This document shows, piece after piece, positions 15,480 to 26,000 of a stretch of DNA of 64,000 nucleotides. This stretch comes from Azospirillum brasilense (GTDB lineage: Bacteria > Pseudomonadota > Alphaproteobacteria > Azospirillales > Azospirillaceae). The notes below the pieces were generated by a model that worked only from the letters and a program-made list of their open reading frames with translations, searched no databases and had not been told where the DNA came from. Position 1 is the stretch's first letter. Every line of letters begins with the position of its first letter. A program made the translations under genes and the position numbers. The DNA lies in contig NZ_CP032347.1 of NCBI RefSeq assembly GCF_005222205.1, forward strand, positions 62,001-126,000, read 5' to 3'.

Positions 15480-16307
15480 TCAGAGCGCCGGTTTCATGGT
15501 CTTCTGAGGCGCCTTGGGGGGCCGCGTTCGCGTCAGCACGCCGTGCTTGGTGGCGCGCCGCGCCTGGGGGGTGTCGGGCGGCGGTTTCGCCAGCAGGTCG
15601 CGGTGATCGGGAACGGCGCTGCGCAGATAGCTGCGGATCTGCTGAATCCACTTGCGCGCCAGCTCTTCGGAGATCGACAGCTCGGCCGCGATGTCCGCGT
15701 AGGGCTGCTCCTCGATGAAGCGCATGCGGGCGGCTTGGCGCATCCGGTCGTCCCGGATGCCGTCAAGCGATTCCAGGACCTTGACGAGCAGGGCGCGGTC
15801 GGCGTTGGTGCGTTCCGGGTCCATGGCGTCCCGCCCGCTGGACACGTCCGCGATGGAGGCGATCTCGACGAGCGAGCCGACCAGGACCGGATGGCGCTGG
15901 TGGGAGCGGTGCCGGTCGATGAAGTGGTTGATGGCGGTGCGCCGCAGCCAGGTGCGCGTCTTGATGATGGAACGGGCGTAGAGGGGAAGGGATTCGGACA
16001 GGTTGATGCAGAGGCCGCTCAGGCAGTCGTGAATCTCCTGCCTGTTTCCCTTGCACAACCTTTGATATGTCCAAAACAGGTCGGTGTAATGGCGGCACCA
16101 GAAGACCCAGAAGGCGGTCTGGTCCCCCGTCGCGATGCGTTCCAGAAGGCTGGAATCGTCCAGCTGGTGGAGATCCTCGCCGTTGCGGGAGAGAAGCCGC
16201 GGCGATCCGGCCATGGACAGGGAAGGCCAGGGGCGTTTCGGTTCCCGCCGACGATCCGACGCCGTTCCGGTGGGGATATCCCCCAAAGGTTGCGCTCTTT
16301 GTTGCAT
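15480..16307 (-). CDS. ECF-like sigma-70 family sigma factor
   Basis: A 275-residue protein with sigma region 2 at about residues 50-135 ('DDSSLLERIATGDQTAFWVFWCRHYTDLFW' and 'TRTWLRRTAINHFIDRHRSH') and region 4 at about 180-235 ('RMRQAARMRFIEEQPYADIAAELSISEELARKWIQQIRSYLR'). Both ends are extended: about 45 residues of basic N-terminus and 40 residues of Pro/Lys-rich tail. No anti-sigma gene is adjacent. The ATG at 16307 is preferred because AAGGGACG lies upstream; a TTG 9 codons earlier is possible. The gene lies upstream of, and on the same strand as, the patatin operon (91-bp gap), so it may drive that operon. Confidence 0.8.
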   Translation of the reverse strand: MQQRAQPLGDIPTGTASDRRREPKRPWPSLSMAGSPRLLSRNGEDLHQLDDSSLLERIATGDQTAFWVFWCRHYTDLFWTYQRLCKGNRQEIHDCLSGLCINLSESLPLYARSIIKTRTWLRRTAINHFIDRHRSHQRHPVLVGSLVEIASIADVSSGRDAMDPERTNADRALLVKVLESLDGIRDDRMRQAARMRFIEEQPYADIAAELSISEELARKWIQQIRSYLRSAVPDHRDLLAKPPPDTPQARRATKHGVLTRTRPPKAPQKTMKPAL

Positions 16308-16383
16308 ATCACGTCCCTTGCGCGTTTTGCTCAAGGGACGCTCGCCAGGTTCTAGGCGTGAACGAACTGGATATACTTTTTTT

Positions 16384-16403
16384 CGAAATACCTATGTATT
16401 TCG
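16384..16403. repeat. Perfect dyad CGAAATAC-CTAT-GTATTTCG
   Basis: An 8-bp perfect inverted repeat with a 4-bp spacer lies about 80 bp upstream of the sigma-factor start, in DNA much richer in A/T than its surroundings (runs of T at 16377-16383, runs of A at 16418-16425). It could be an operator for the sigma-factor promoter or a small RNA hairpin. Apart from this and tRNA-Trp, 16308-17136 shows no gene. Confidence 0.5.
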
Positions 16404-16713
16404 TACGACCTTATCTAAAAAAAAGCCTATCCGGCTACAACCGCACTATGTCTTGATAATCAAGCCATGGCTATGCACACGCAACCGGATGCGTCGATTC
16501 TATGGGGTCGTGGGGAAGGATGGCCGGGGAGACAGTAACGCCGTGCGGCTCCAGGCCGTTCAAGGCTTTAGGGCTAAACGTCTATTAACCAAGAGGCGCG
16601 AATCCTCGCTCGCCGTCCCGGCAATGTTTCCGGAATTCTATATTCCAGCCGGATGTCCAAATTTCAGGAGTTTGATGCCGCCGTGCGCGGGGCCATCCGA
16701 AGCCTTTGCCGGA

Positions 16714-16789
16714 TGGCAGGAGTGGAGGGGCTCGAACCCCCAACCCCCGGTTTTGGAGACCGGTGCTCTACCAATTGAGCTACACTCCT
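16714..16789 (-). tRNA. tRNA-Trp (anticodon CCA)
   Basis: A complete 76-nt cloverleaf read on the minus strand. The acceptor 5' strand AGGAGTG pairs with CACTCCT; the D arm has GCTCAATTGGTAGAGC. The anticodon stem CCGGT/ACCGG encloses loop CTCCAAA, giving anticodon CCA. The T arm carries GGTTCGAGCC. The discriminator is G and the terminal CCA is encoded (16714-16716). A tRNA on a replicon with a plasmid-type origin supports chromid status. Confidence 0.97.
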
Positions 16790-17136
16790 GTCGCCGCTCT
16801 GCAGCGGGAAGCCGCTTTTAGGCGATTTCAGAGCGTTGCACCAGCGGAAAATTGCGGCAATCGGGTCTGAAACGCTCTTTTCCCGCGGGCATGGCGGAGG
16901 CCGGCGTGGAGCAAGGTCACCGTGAGCGTGGCCGGACCGTCGCCGGCCTTCGCGCGTGCAGCAGAACAAGAAAAAATTTACCAAAGAACGTCATTTTTTG
17001 TCACGTGATACCCGCCTCTGCTCGCCATTTTGAAGAAATCAGCCGTTTTTGAAAGTATCGGTTTCAGTTTTAAAAGATAGCGGCGCCGCGGATGCGGGTG
17101 GAGCGGGAGGGGCGACGGTTCGTGGCGGCCCCCGCG

Positions 17137-17913
17137 TCACGGGACGGCGAAGCCGTGACGCTCCAGGACCGCCTGGCCGGCGGGGGACAGGATGCTCCGG
17201 GCAAGCGCTTCCGCCCGTGCGCGGCCCGGGCCGTTCAGGACGGCCAGCCCGTAGTCGGCGCCCACCGCCATCGCCGTCGGCAGGGCGACGATTCTCAACC
17301 CCGGAATCTCCAGGGCCGCGATCCGCGCGTTGGTGCGGTAGGTCAGGAATAGGTCGGCCTTGCGCCGTTCCATCAGCCAGCCGTAGGGGGTGCGGCCCTC
17401 CGGCGCCCTCTCGCTGTCCGGCCCGCCGGTGAGCCGCAGCGCCTTCGCGTCAAGCGCCGCCAAGCTGCCGGGGCGCAGCGCCTCGGCCTTGCGGAAGACG
17501 TCCCAGGCGTAATCGCCGGCGGGATCGGCCAGCGGCGTCGAGGTGCCGAGCCGAAGGGCCGGGTCGAGCAGGCGGTCGAGCAGCGTGTCCGCCGTGACCT
17601 CCATCTCCGGCTGGGCGATGACGCACAGCTGGTTGCGTGCGAAGGGCCGGACGGCCGTTGCCCGTCCGGCGGTGGCCAGCGCGTGGGGATGCGCCATGTT
17701 GGCGGACGCGAACAGGCCGCCTTCCCCACTCCGCAGCAGGCGGGCCTTCAGCAGGCCGGAGGGGGCGAAGACGGCCGTGACCGGGATGCCCTCCCGCGCT
17801 TCGAACATGGCACCCAGTTCGCCCAGAGCCGCCTTCAGGCTGCCGGCCGCAAACAGGTTCACCGCATCCTCCGGCCGCTCCGCGGTCTTGTCCATGGAAC
17901 TCGGTGTCCGCAC
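17137..17913 (-). CDS. ModA-like substrate-binding protein without signal peptide
   Basis: Residues about 18-258 match the periplasmic molybdate/tungstate-type binding fold: 'VNLFAAGSLKAALGELGAMFEAREG' (anion-binding 'AAGSL'), 'TAVFAPSGLLKARLLRSGEGGLFASANMAHP', 'AVRPFARNQLCVIAQ' and 'ADLFLTYRTNA', ending 'LARSILSPAGQAVLERHGF'. The start is a GTG at 17913; an ATG at 17895 is the alternative. The frame closes just upstream, and neither start gives a signal peptide, which is odd for this family. It may be a cytoplasmic oxyanion sensor or a gene that lost its 5' end. No modB or modC gene is nearby. Family assignment is good; role uncertain. Confidence 0.75.
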   Translation of the reverse strand: MRTPSSMDKTAERPEDAVNLFAAGSLKAALGELGAMFEAREGIPVTAVFAPSGLLKARLLRSGEGGLFASANMAHPHALATAGRATAVRPFARNQLCVIAQPEMEVTADTLLDRLLDPALRLGTSTPLADPAGDYAWDVFRKAEALRPGSLAALDAKALRLTGGPDSERAPEGRTPYGWLMERRKADLFLTYRTNARIAALEIPGLRIVALPTAMAVGADYGLAVLNGPGRARAEALARSILSPAGQAVLERHGFAVP

Positions 17914-18275
17914 CGCTTCTGTCCAAACGCCGTCTTCTTATGCATAGAGCATGGAACAGGGGGTGGAAAAGCGCGAGCTGCACCGCGCTCCGCCATGGCG
18001 CCGCCGCGCCGCGCTCGAGGTTCCATGCCGGGATTCATCGGTTGTTCCGCAGCCTTCCATGGAAGGTTGTGCACGCTTGCCCGCAATCGGCGTGCTGCCC
18101 CGGTGCCGTTCCAGTGCTGCCCATGACAAGGATGTGAATGTTACAAATTCCGACAATCTAGAACTAACACCCTGTCCGAAATCGTATGATAAAAATAGCT
18201 ACCTCAGATGGAGATCCAATGGGATCTTCGTTAATCAAAGGTTAGCAACGACCATCGCGCGAAGGTATCGGTCCC
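17914..18275 (+). promoter_or_regulatory. Intergenic region ahead of the two-partner secretion locus
   Basis: No gene is evident in these 362 bp. The right half (about 18125-18250) is clearly AT-richer than the window and probably holds the tpsB promoter. A perfect 14-bp palindrome CCTTCCATGGAAGG at 18053-18066 is a possible operator. No specific regulator can be named. Confidence 0.5.
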
Positions 18276-20030
18276 ATGAATTCGTCCACCAGAGCTGCCT
18301 TTTCCACGTCCGTCCTTAAAGAAGATGTGGATAAGAGAAAGGCGTCACGGTGGACATTGGTCGCGGCCGCAGCCATTTCTGCGGGTTTTGCGTCGTCGGC
18401 ACTCGCGCAGCAATTGCCGACCCAGCTTCCCTCGGGCGCTGAGCCCCGTCCGGAGGCGCCGCGCCCGGTGATGCCGTTGCCCTCCGTGCCGGGCGGGGCG
18501 GTGACCGTGCCGAAGGCGCCCGCGGCGGAAGCTCCGGCCGGGGCCGAGAACTACCGCCTGACGTTGCGGGAGGTCGCCATCGAAGGCGCCACCGCCTACA
18601 GCCAGGACAGCCTCAAGACTGCCTACCAGGACATGCTGGGCCGCGAGGTGTCGGTGGCGGACCTGTTCAAGATCGCCAACGACATCGAGTTCCGCTACCG
18701 CAACGACGGCTTCATCACCAGCCGGGTCATCGTTCCGGCCCAGACGATCGAAAACGGCACCTTCCGCCTCCAGGTGGTCGAAGGCTTCGTGTCCGACATC
18801 ACCTATCCCGACGACATCGGCCCGGCGCTGGCCGCGGTGAAGCGGCTGGTGGAGCCGCTGCGCGGCGTCAAGCCGATCAACGTCGCCGAGGTCGAGCGCC
18901 GCCTTCTCCTGGCGAACGACCTCGCCGGCCTGACCGTGCGCGCCAGCCTGGAACCGGCGCCGGACACGCTCGGCGCCTCCGTGGTGGTGGTGAAGACGGA
19001 CCGCAAGGCGGTGGACGCCCTGGTGTCGTTCAGCAACCGCAACACGCCCTATCTCGGCACCGCCCAGACGACCGCGACGGCGGCGCTGAACTCCTTCGGG
19101 CCGAACGCCGACACGGTGAACCTCAGCGGGCGCGTGTCCTCCCCGGCGTCGCGGGCCTGGTCGGTCGGCGCCGGCTACCAGGCGCTGGTGACCGGCGACG
19201 GGCTGACCTTTTCCGCCACCGGCTCCTACTCCAAGTCGCGCCCGGGCCTGACGCTGGACCCGCTGGACGTGGAAAGCTGGGTGGCCGCGGGCGTGGGGAC
19301 GCTCAGCTACCCGGTGATCCGCTCGCGCCTGGAGAACCTGCGCGCCGTCGGCGAGTTCGAATACCGCGACGTGAACACCGACATTTCCGGCGACCGTTTC
19401 AACCGCGACCGCCTGCGCATCCTGCGCGGCGGTTTCAGCTATGACCGGACCGACAATTGGGATGGCATCACCGCGGTGCGCGGCCTCGTGCATCAGGGGC
19501 TGGACATTCTCGACGCGACGAAGCTCGGCTCGGCCTACGCATCGCGCGAGCGCGGGCGCAGCGACTTCACCAAGCTGACCGCCGACATCACCCGCGTGCA
19601 GCAGCTGCCGGCCAACTTCAGCATCCTGGCGACGGCCACCATGCAGGCCGCTGGCACGCCGCTGCTGGCCAGCGAGCAGATCGCCCTGGGCGGCCCGAGC
19701 TACGGCCGCGCCTTCGACGAGGGCGAGATCTCCGGCGACAGTGGCTGGGCCGGGTCGCTGGAGCTGCGCTACACGCCGGTGCTGCCGGACAACAGCTTCG
19801 CCCAGGCCGTCCAGATCTACGGTTTCGTCGACGGTGGCGAGGTGTGGAACCGCTCCAGCCTGGAGCAGAACAGCCGGAATTCGCTGGTCTCCGTGGGCGG
19901 CGGCGTGCGCGCCGGCCTGGTGGAACGGCTGTTCGCGACGCTTGAGATCGACAAGCCGCTGACCCGCCGCGTCGCGACCGAGGGCGACAAGGACATGCGG
20001 GTCTTCTTCAACATCACTGCGCAATACTGA
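18276..20030 (+). CDS. Two-partner secretion outer-membrane transporter (TpsB, ShlB/FhaC/HecB family)
   Basis: A 584-residue pore protein for export of the exoprotein encoded next. Signal peptide about 1-44 ('LVAAAAISAGFASSALAQ'), a Pro-rich linker (45-90), then POTRA domains (about 91-235: 'LTLREVAIEGATAYSQDSL', 'RNDGFITSRVIVPAQTIENGTFRLQVVEGFV') and a C-terminal beta-barrel (about 240-584) ending with an aromatic residue ('FFNITAQY'). The secretion-loop motif region 'RGLVHQGLDIL' and 'GGPSYGRAFDEGEISGDSG' (VRGY-like position) is visible. The ATG at 18276 has GAAGG upstream. It lies 21 bp before tpsA in the same frame and is surely co-transcribed. Confidence 0.92.
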   Translation: MNSSTRAAFSTSVLKEDVDKRKASRWTLVAAAAISAGFASSALAQQLPTQLPSGAEPRPEAPRPVMPLPSVPGGAVTVPKAPAAEAPAGAENYRLTLREVAIEGATAYSQDSLKTAYQDMLGREVSVADLFKIANDIEFRYRNDGFITSRVIVPAQTIENGTFRLQVVEGFVSDITYPDDIGPALAAVKRLVEPLRGVKPINVAEVERRLLLANDLAGLTVRASLEPAPDTLGASVVVVKTDRKAVDALVSFSNRNTPYLGTAQTTATAALNSFGPNADTVNLSGRVSSPASRAWSVGAGYQALVTGDGLTFSATGSYSKSRPGLTLDPLDVESWVAAGVGTLSYPVIRSRLENLRAVGEFEYRDVNTDISGDRFNRDRLRILRGGFSYDRTDNWDGITAVRGLVHQGLDILDATKLGSAYASRERGRSDFTKLTADITRVQQLPANFSILATATMQAAGTPLLASEQIALGGPSYGRAFDEGEISGDSGWAGSLELRYTPVLPDNSFAQAVQIYGFVDGGEVWNRSSLEQNSRNSLVSVGGGVRAGLVERLFATLEIDKPLTRRVATEGDKDMRVFFNITAQY

Positions 20031-20051
20031 TAGGGCCGGGGGAAACAGGAC

Positions 20052-23000
20052 ATGGGCAAGGGCAACGTCACCACCACCTCCGGCTTCACCGAGCTTCCCG
20101 GCGCGCGCCGCCACCGCCAGACGCTGCGCCAGCGGCTGCTGCTGTCGTCCGCGACGGAGGCGCCCCAGCGCGGCGGCGGCACCCGGCGCCAGCGCCGCGC
20201 GGCGAAGGCCAAGGGCGGCATCGACTTCGCGCGGCTGGCGCTGCGCAGCGTGATCGGCGTGGCGCTGTCCACCCTGTTCGCGGGCGCGGCCTATGCCAAC
20301 CCGCTGGAGGGCACCGTCACCGCGGGCGCGGCGACCATCCAGTCGGCGACCCCGAAGTCGATGGAGATCCTGCAATCCACCGACAAGGCCATCATCAACT
20401 GGAAGTCCTTCAGCATCGACGCCGGTGAGAAGGTCACCTTCCAGCAGCCCTCGGCCTCCAGCGTCACGCTGAACCGGGTCACCGGCGCCGACCCGTCCAA
20501 GATCATGGGCAGCCTGTCGGCCAACGGCACGGTCATGCTGGTCAACCCGAACGGCGTGGTGATCGGCGCCGGGGCGAAGGTGGACGTCGGCGGGCTGGTG
20601 GCGACCACCGCCAACATCTCCGACGCCAACTTCATGGCGGGCAAGTACCAGTTCGACCAGGCCTCCGCCAAGCCGAACGCCATGGTGGTGAACGAGGGCG
20701 ACATCACCGTCAAGGACAGCGGCCTGGCCGCCCTGGTGGCCCCGCACGTCCGCAACTCCGGCGTCATCCGCGCGAAGCTGGGCAAGGTCGCGTTGGGCGG
20801 TGCCGAGACCTTCACGCTCGACTTCCACGGCGACGGGCTGATCAGCTTCGACGCCAGCTCCGCCGTGAAGACGGTGGCGAAGGACGCGGACGGCAAGCCG
20901 GTCGCGGCGCTGGTCGTCAATTCCGGCGAGATCGCCGCCGAGGGAGGCAGCGTCACCCTGTCGGCGCGCGCCGTGAAGGGCGTGATCGACAACGTCATCA
21001 ACACCGACGGCGTCATCAAGGCCACCTCGGTCGGCAGCGCCAACGGCAAGATCGTCCTGTCGGGCGGCGACACCGGCAAGGTCACCATCGGCGGCACGGT
21101 CGACGCCAGCGGGCGCGGGGAAGGGCAGACCGGCGGCACCGTCGTCGCCACCGGCGCCGAGATCGCCGTGAAGAAGAACGCCCGCGTCGACGCCTCCGGC
21201 AGCAAGGGCGGCGGCGAGGTCGCCATCGGCAGCAAGACGGGCCGCTCCGGCACCTGGTCGGACAAGGTGACGGTCGAGGCCGGCGCCACCCTGTCCGCCG
21301 ACGCGGTGAAGTCCGGCAAGGGCGGCAGCGTGACGGTGCTGTCGCAGAAAAGCACAAAGCACGCCGGTAAAATCTCCGCCCGCGGCGGCGCGGAGGGCGG
21401 CGACGGCGGCTTCGCCGAGGTCTCCAGCCACAAGGACATCTCGCTGACCGGCAGCGTCGACCTGACCGCGCCCAAGGGCGCGGCCGGCACCTTCCTGCTC
21501 GACCCGGAAAGCCTGCGCATCGTCAGCTCCGCCGGCGGCAGCCAGGACGGCGCCGCGGCGGACGGCACGATCGGCGTCAACGATCCCAACCTGGGCAGCG
21601 GCGACGCCGTCAACACGGTGTCGAAGCAGGTGCTGGAAAGCATCGCCGGCAACGCGAACATCGTGCTGGAGGCCTCGGGCCTCATCACGGTGGAGACCAG
21701 CCTCGACCTTCAGACCATCGCCGGCCACAGCTTCACCCTGCGGTCGCTGACCAGCAGCGGCATCGCCTTCACCGACGCCAGCTACGAGATCCGCACCAAC
21801 GGCGGCGACATCGTGCTGGAAGCCAACGGCATGGCCAGCAGCCTGACCAACATCGGGAAGCTGACGACCCGCGGCGGCGCGGTGCGGCTGACCGCCACCA
21901 ACAACGTCCAGCTCGCCAACCTGATCGACACCACGCCGGTGTCGGGCAGCGCCGGGGCGGTCTCCGTCAGCGCCCAGAGCGGGTCGCTGAGCGCGCTGGA
22001 CGCCGGCCGGATCGTCGGCGGCCCGGTCACCCTGTCCGTCGGCGGCGACATCGGCGCCAGCGGCGCGGCGGTTTCGACCAGCAGCACCCAGCTCTCCCTG
22101 GTCACCGGCGGCAACCTGTTCGTCACCAACGACCGGACGCTGACCGACCTTTCGGTCACCAGCACGCACCGGACGGCCGGGGCCGACAGCCAGTTCTTCC
22201 TGGCCTCCACGGGCCTGACCTTCACCGTCACCGATTCGGCCGGCGGCACCGCGCTCGACACGGTCGGCCAGACCGGCGGCCTGAACAGCTTCGCCTTCCG
22301 CAGCGACCGCAACATCCAGGTCGGCACGGTCAACGCCAGAGCGGGGTCCGTCGCGCTGACCAGCACCGCCGGCAACATCACCGGCACGGGCGCGAGCCTG
22401 CTGACCGGCGGCGCGCTGACGCTGACCGCCAAAGGCTCGTCGGGCAGCAACGGCGCCATCGGCACGTCGTTGCAGACGCTGAACACGGCTGGCGCCAGTT
22501 TGACCGCCACGGCCGGCAGCGGCGGCATCAACCTGTCGAACACCGGCGCGCTGACCCTGGCCAACCTGACCAGCGGCGGCTTTACCACCGTCGCGGCCAC
22601 CGGCAACCTGACGGTCGGCGCGGTGGCCAGCGGCGGTGCGCTGAACTTGAGCAGCGGCGGCAGCATCCTGAACGACGCAGACGCCTCGACCACCATCAGC
22701 TCCTACAGCCTGGTCCTGAACGCCGCCGGCAGCATCGGCACCAGCGGCACGGCCCTGACCGCCGGCTCCTACAACATCGACGCCACGTCCGGCGTGGGCG
22801 GCGTCTTCCTGACGACGTCGGGCTCGGCGGTGCTGGGCTCCATCGTCTCGACCAACGGCGACGTCGCGATCACCACCGGCGGCACCACCACCATCGGGAC
22901 GATCACCAGCGCCAACGGGACCAGCAGCATCGCCGTCACGGCGAACGGCACGGTCTCCGACATCACGGTGACCACGGTCAATGCCGGGGCCAACGGCAAC

Positions 23001-26000
23001 GTCACCCTGACGACCGCCAACGGCAGCATCTCCGGCTTGTCCGGCACGATCACCGGCGACAACGTCACCCTCGCCGCCGGGGGCAACACCTCCACCGTGA
23101 TGGTGAACACCGCGGCGAAGCGGCTGACGGTCACCAACGACGCGGGCAATGTCACGGTCATGCAGACCGGTGCCGTGACCGTGGACAACATCACCTCCGC
23201 CGGCACGTCGGTCTCGCTCACCGTCACCGGCGGTGCCGCCACGCTGGGAACGATCAAGGCGTCGAATTCCGGCGGGATCGCCGTGACGGCGACCGGCGGC
23301 GCCATCCTGGGCAAGGACTCCAGCAACCGGCTGTCCGCCGGCATCATCAGCCTGAGCACGGACGGCGCCATCGGCAGCTCCGGCACCCATCTGCGCACCT
23401 CGACGGGGTCGCTGACGCTGAGCAACGTCGGGGATCTGTATGTCGACAACAGCGGCGTGATCCTGACCGGCCTGTCGATCACCAATCGTCATGTCGGCAC
23501 GACCGCCAACGCGCTGGAACTCACCTCCGAATACTTCAACTTCGTGGTCGGCGACAACGGCACCGCGACCATCCTGGAGGCGGTCGGCAGCCCGAAGCTG
23601 TCCACCCTCAGCTTCAACAGCGACATCGACCTGATCGTCGGCGATCTGGCCACGGTTGGGGTGGGCGGCACGGTCACGCTGACCTCCACCGCCGGCAGCA
23701 TCCGTGACGACGGCAGCCTGAACACGCGGATCAACGCCGACACCGTGACGCTGAGTGCTGCGGCGGGCAGCCTGGGCGAGGCCTCCGCTCCGCTGGGCCT
23801 CAACGCCACGAAGCTGGTGCTGACCACCGGCGGCGACCTGCACGTCACCAACCTGTCCGACATGGCGGAGCTGACCGTCACCAGCACGCATGCCGACACG
23901 ACGGTGGTGAACAGCTACTCGATCACCGCGCCGAACTTCGCCTTCGACCTGACCGACGACGCCACCAGCGGCTATCTGCTGCGCACGCTGGTCGACACCA
24001 CCGGCCAGATCTTCTCCTTCAAGGGCGACCGCGACATCCGGCTGGGCCGGGTCGATCTGACCGACAAGAGCGGCGTCCTCCCCAACAACGGGATGCCTTC
24101 GCTCGGCCAGACCTACAGCATCTTCAACGCCGAGACGACGAACGGCTCCATTCTGGATGATGGATCGAAGACCACGCTGGTCTTGGCCGGGTCGGTCAAC
24201 CTGAAGGCCAGCAAGGCGATCGGCAGCGGCTCGGGCACCGAGTATCTGGACGTCGTCACCCCCGTCCTGAACGCCCGCGCGTCGGACGGCGGAATCTACA
24301 TCACCCTGCCGACCTCGACGGGCGTCGACAACCAGAAGAACCTGATCACGCTGGGCAGCAGCTTCTTCAGCGCCGCCAACAACCCCATCGTGGTGACGGC
24401 GACCTGGGGCGACATCGCCTTCGGCTCTAATTTCTCGTCCAGCGCCAGCAGCGACATCACGGTAAAGGCGACCCACGGGTCGATCCTGAACCCGAACAGC
24501 GCCAGCGTGCGCGCCAGCGACACCGGCACGGTGACCCTCACCGCCGGGAAGGACATCGGCTCCGCGTCCAACGCCCTTGTGGTGCGGGGCGGCACGCTGG
24601 TCGCCAATGCCGGCGGCTCCCTGTGGCTCGGCCTGACGGGCGGGAACCCGGTCGCGCTGAACAGCCTGACGGCGGGCGGCGACATCAGCGTCACGCAGTC
24701 CAGCGGCACGATGACCGTCGGGACGGTCAACGCCAACAACGGCACCGGCACCGTCGAGCTGAAGGTTGGCAGCGGCAGCATCCAGGGCGACACCGACACC
24801 AGCACCCGCATTTCCGCGGGCAAGGTGATCCTGGACGCCAGCGGCAGCGTCGGCAGCGTGAACGCGCTGGATGTGGCGACGGCGAACCTGTCGATCAAAG
24901 CGGGCGGGTCCATCGGCATCGCCGGCACGATGGCGCTGACCGATCTCACCCTGACGCGCGGCTCCTACTCCGGCGGCACCATCGGGATCAACACGGTCAA
25001 CGGACAGGTCTTCACCCTGTCGGACAGCTCGTCGCAGTCCACGATCCAGACCGTCACCAGCAGCACGGCGCTGAACTTCGCCTTCAATTCGTCGCGTGCG
25101 ATCAAGGTCGGCACCGTCAACGTCGGAACGGGCGGCAGCGTCGCCATCGTCTCGTCCAGCGGCGTCACCAACACCGGCAACGGCAGCAAGATCACCGCCG
25201 GCAAGGTGTCGCTGGAGGCGGGGACCTCCTCCTCCATCGGTGATTCGACCCTCTACGGGGCCATCAGCCTCGACACCGGCGACCTGTCGGTGACCTCGGG
25301 ACGCAACATCCACGTCGACAACAACGGGCGCGCCTTCAACAGCCTGGCGATCACCAGCACGAACAGCACCACCAACTCTTCGACCGCGAGCACCTTCTCC
25401 ATCGGCAGCACCGGGTCCCAGATCTACTCGCTGGCCGACAGCGGCACGACGCACACGATCGACATCACGGGTGCGGGCAACAGCAACTTCAGCTTCACCG
25501 GCAAGAAGCACATCGTGGTTTCGGAGATCGTCGCCGGCGGCGGGTCGGTCAGCCTGACCACCGCCGGCGGCGGGGAGAACTCGACGATCACCATGGCGGG
25601 CGGCGGGACCATCGCGGCGTCCTCCGTCACCCTGTCGGCCAACGGCACCGGCACCAACGGCGGTTCCATCGGCACCAGCACGCGGGCGGTGAAGACCTCC
25701 GCCGCGTCGCTGACCCTGGTGAGCAACGGCGACCTCTATATCAACAACAGCAACGCCGCGCTGACCGCGCTGGACGTCACCGTCACGCACAAGACGTCGA
25801 CCGCCGCGGGCACCTACCAGTTCAACGCCCTCGGCTCCAACCGCAGCTTCACGGTGACGGAGGCCAACGGCATCCAGACGCTGGCCCTGTCCACGCCGAG
25901 CAACGGCAGCATGAATCTGCGCTACAGCGTGGATCGCGGCATCGTGGCCGGCACCATCGACGCCGGCACCAGCTCCACCGGTTCGGTGACGCTGATCTCC

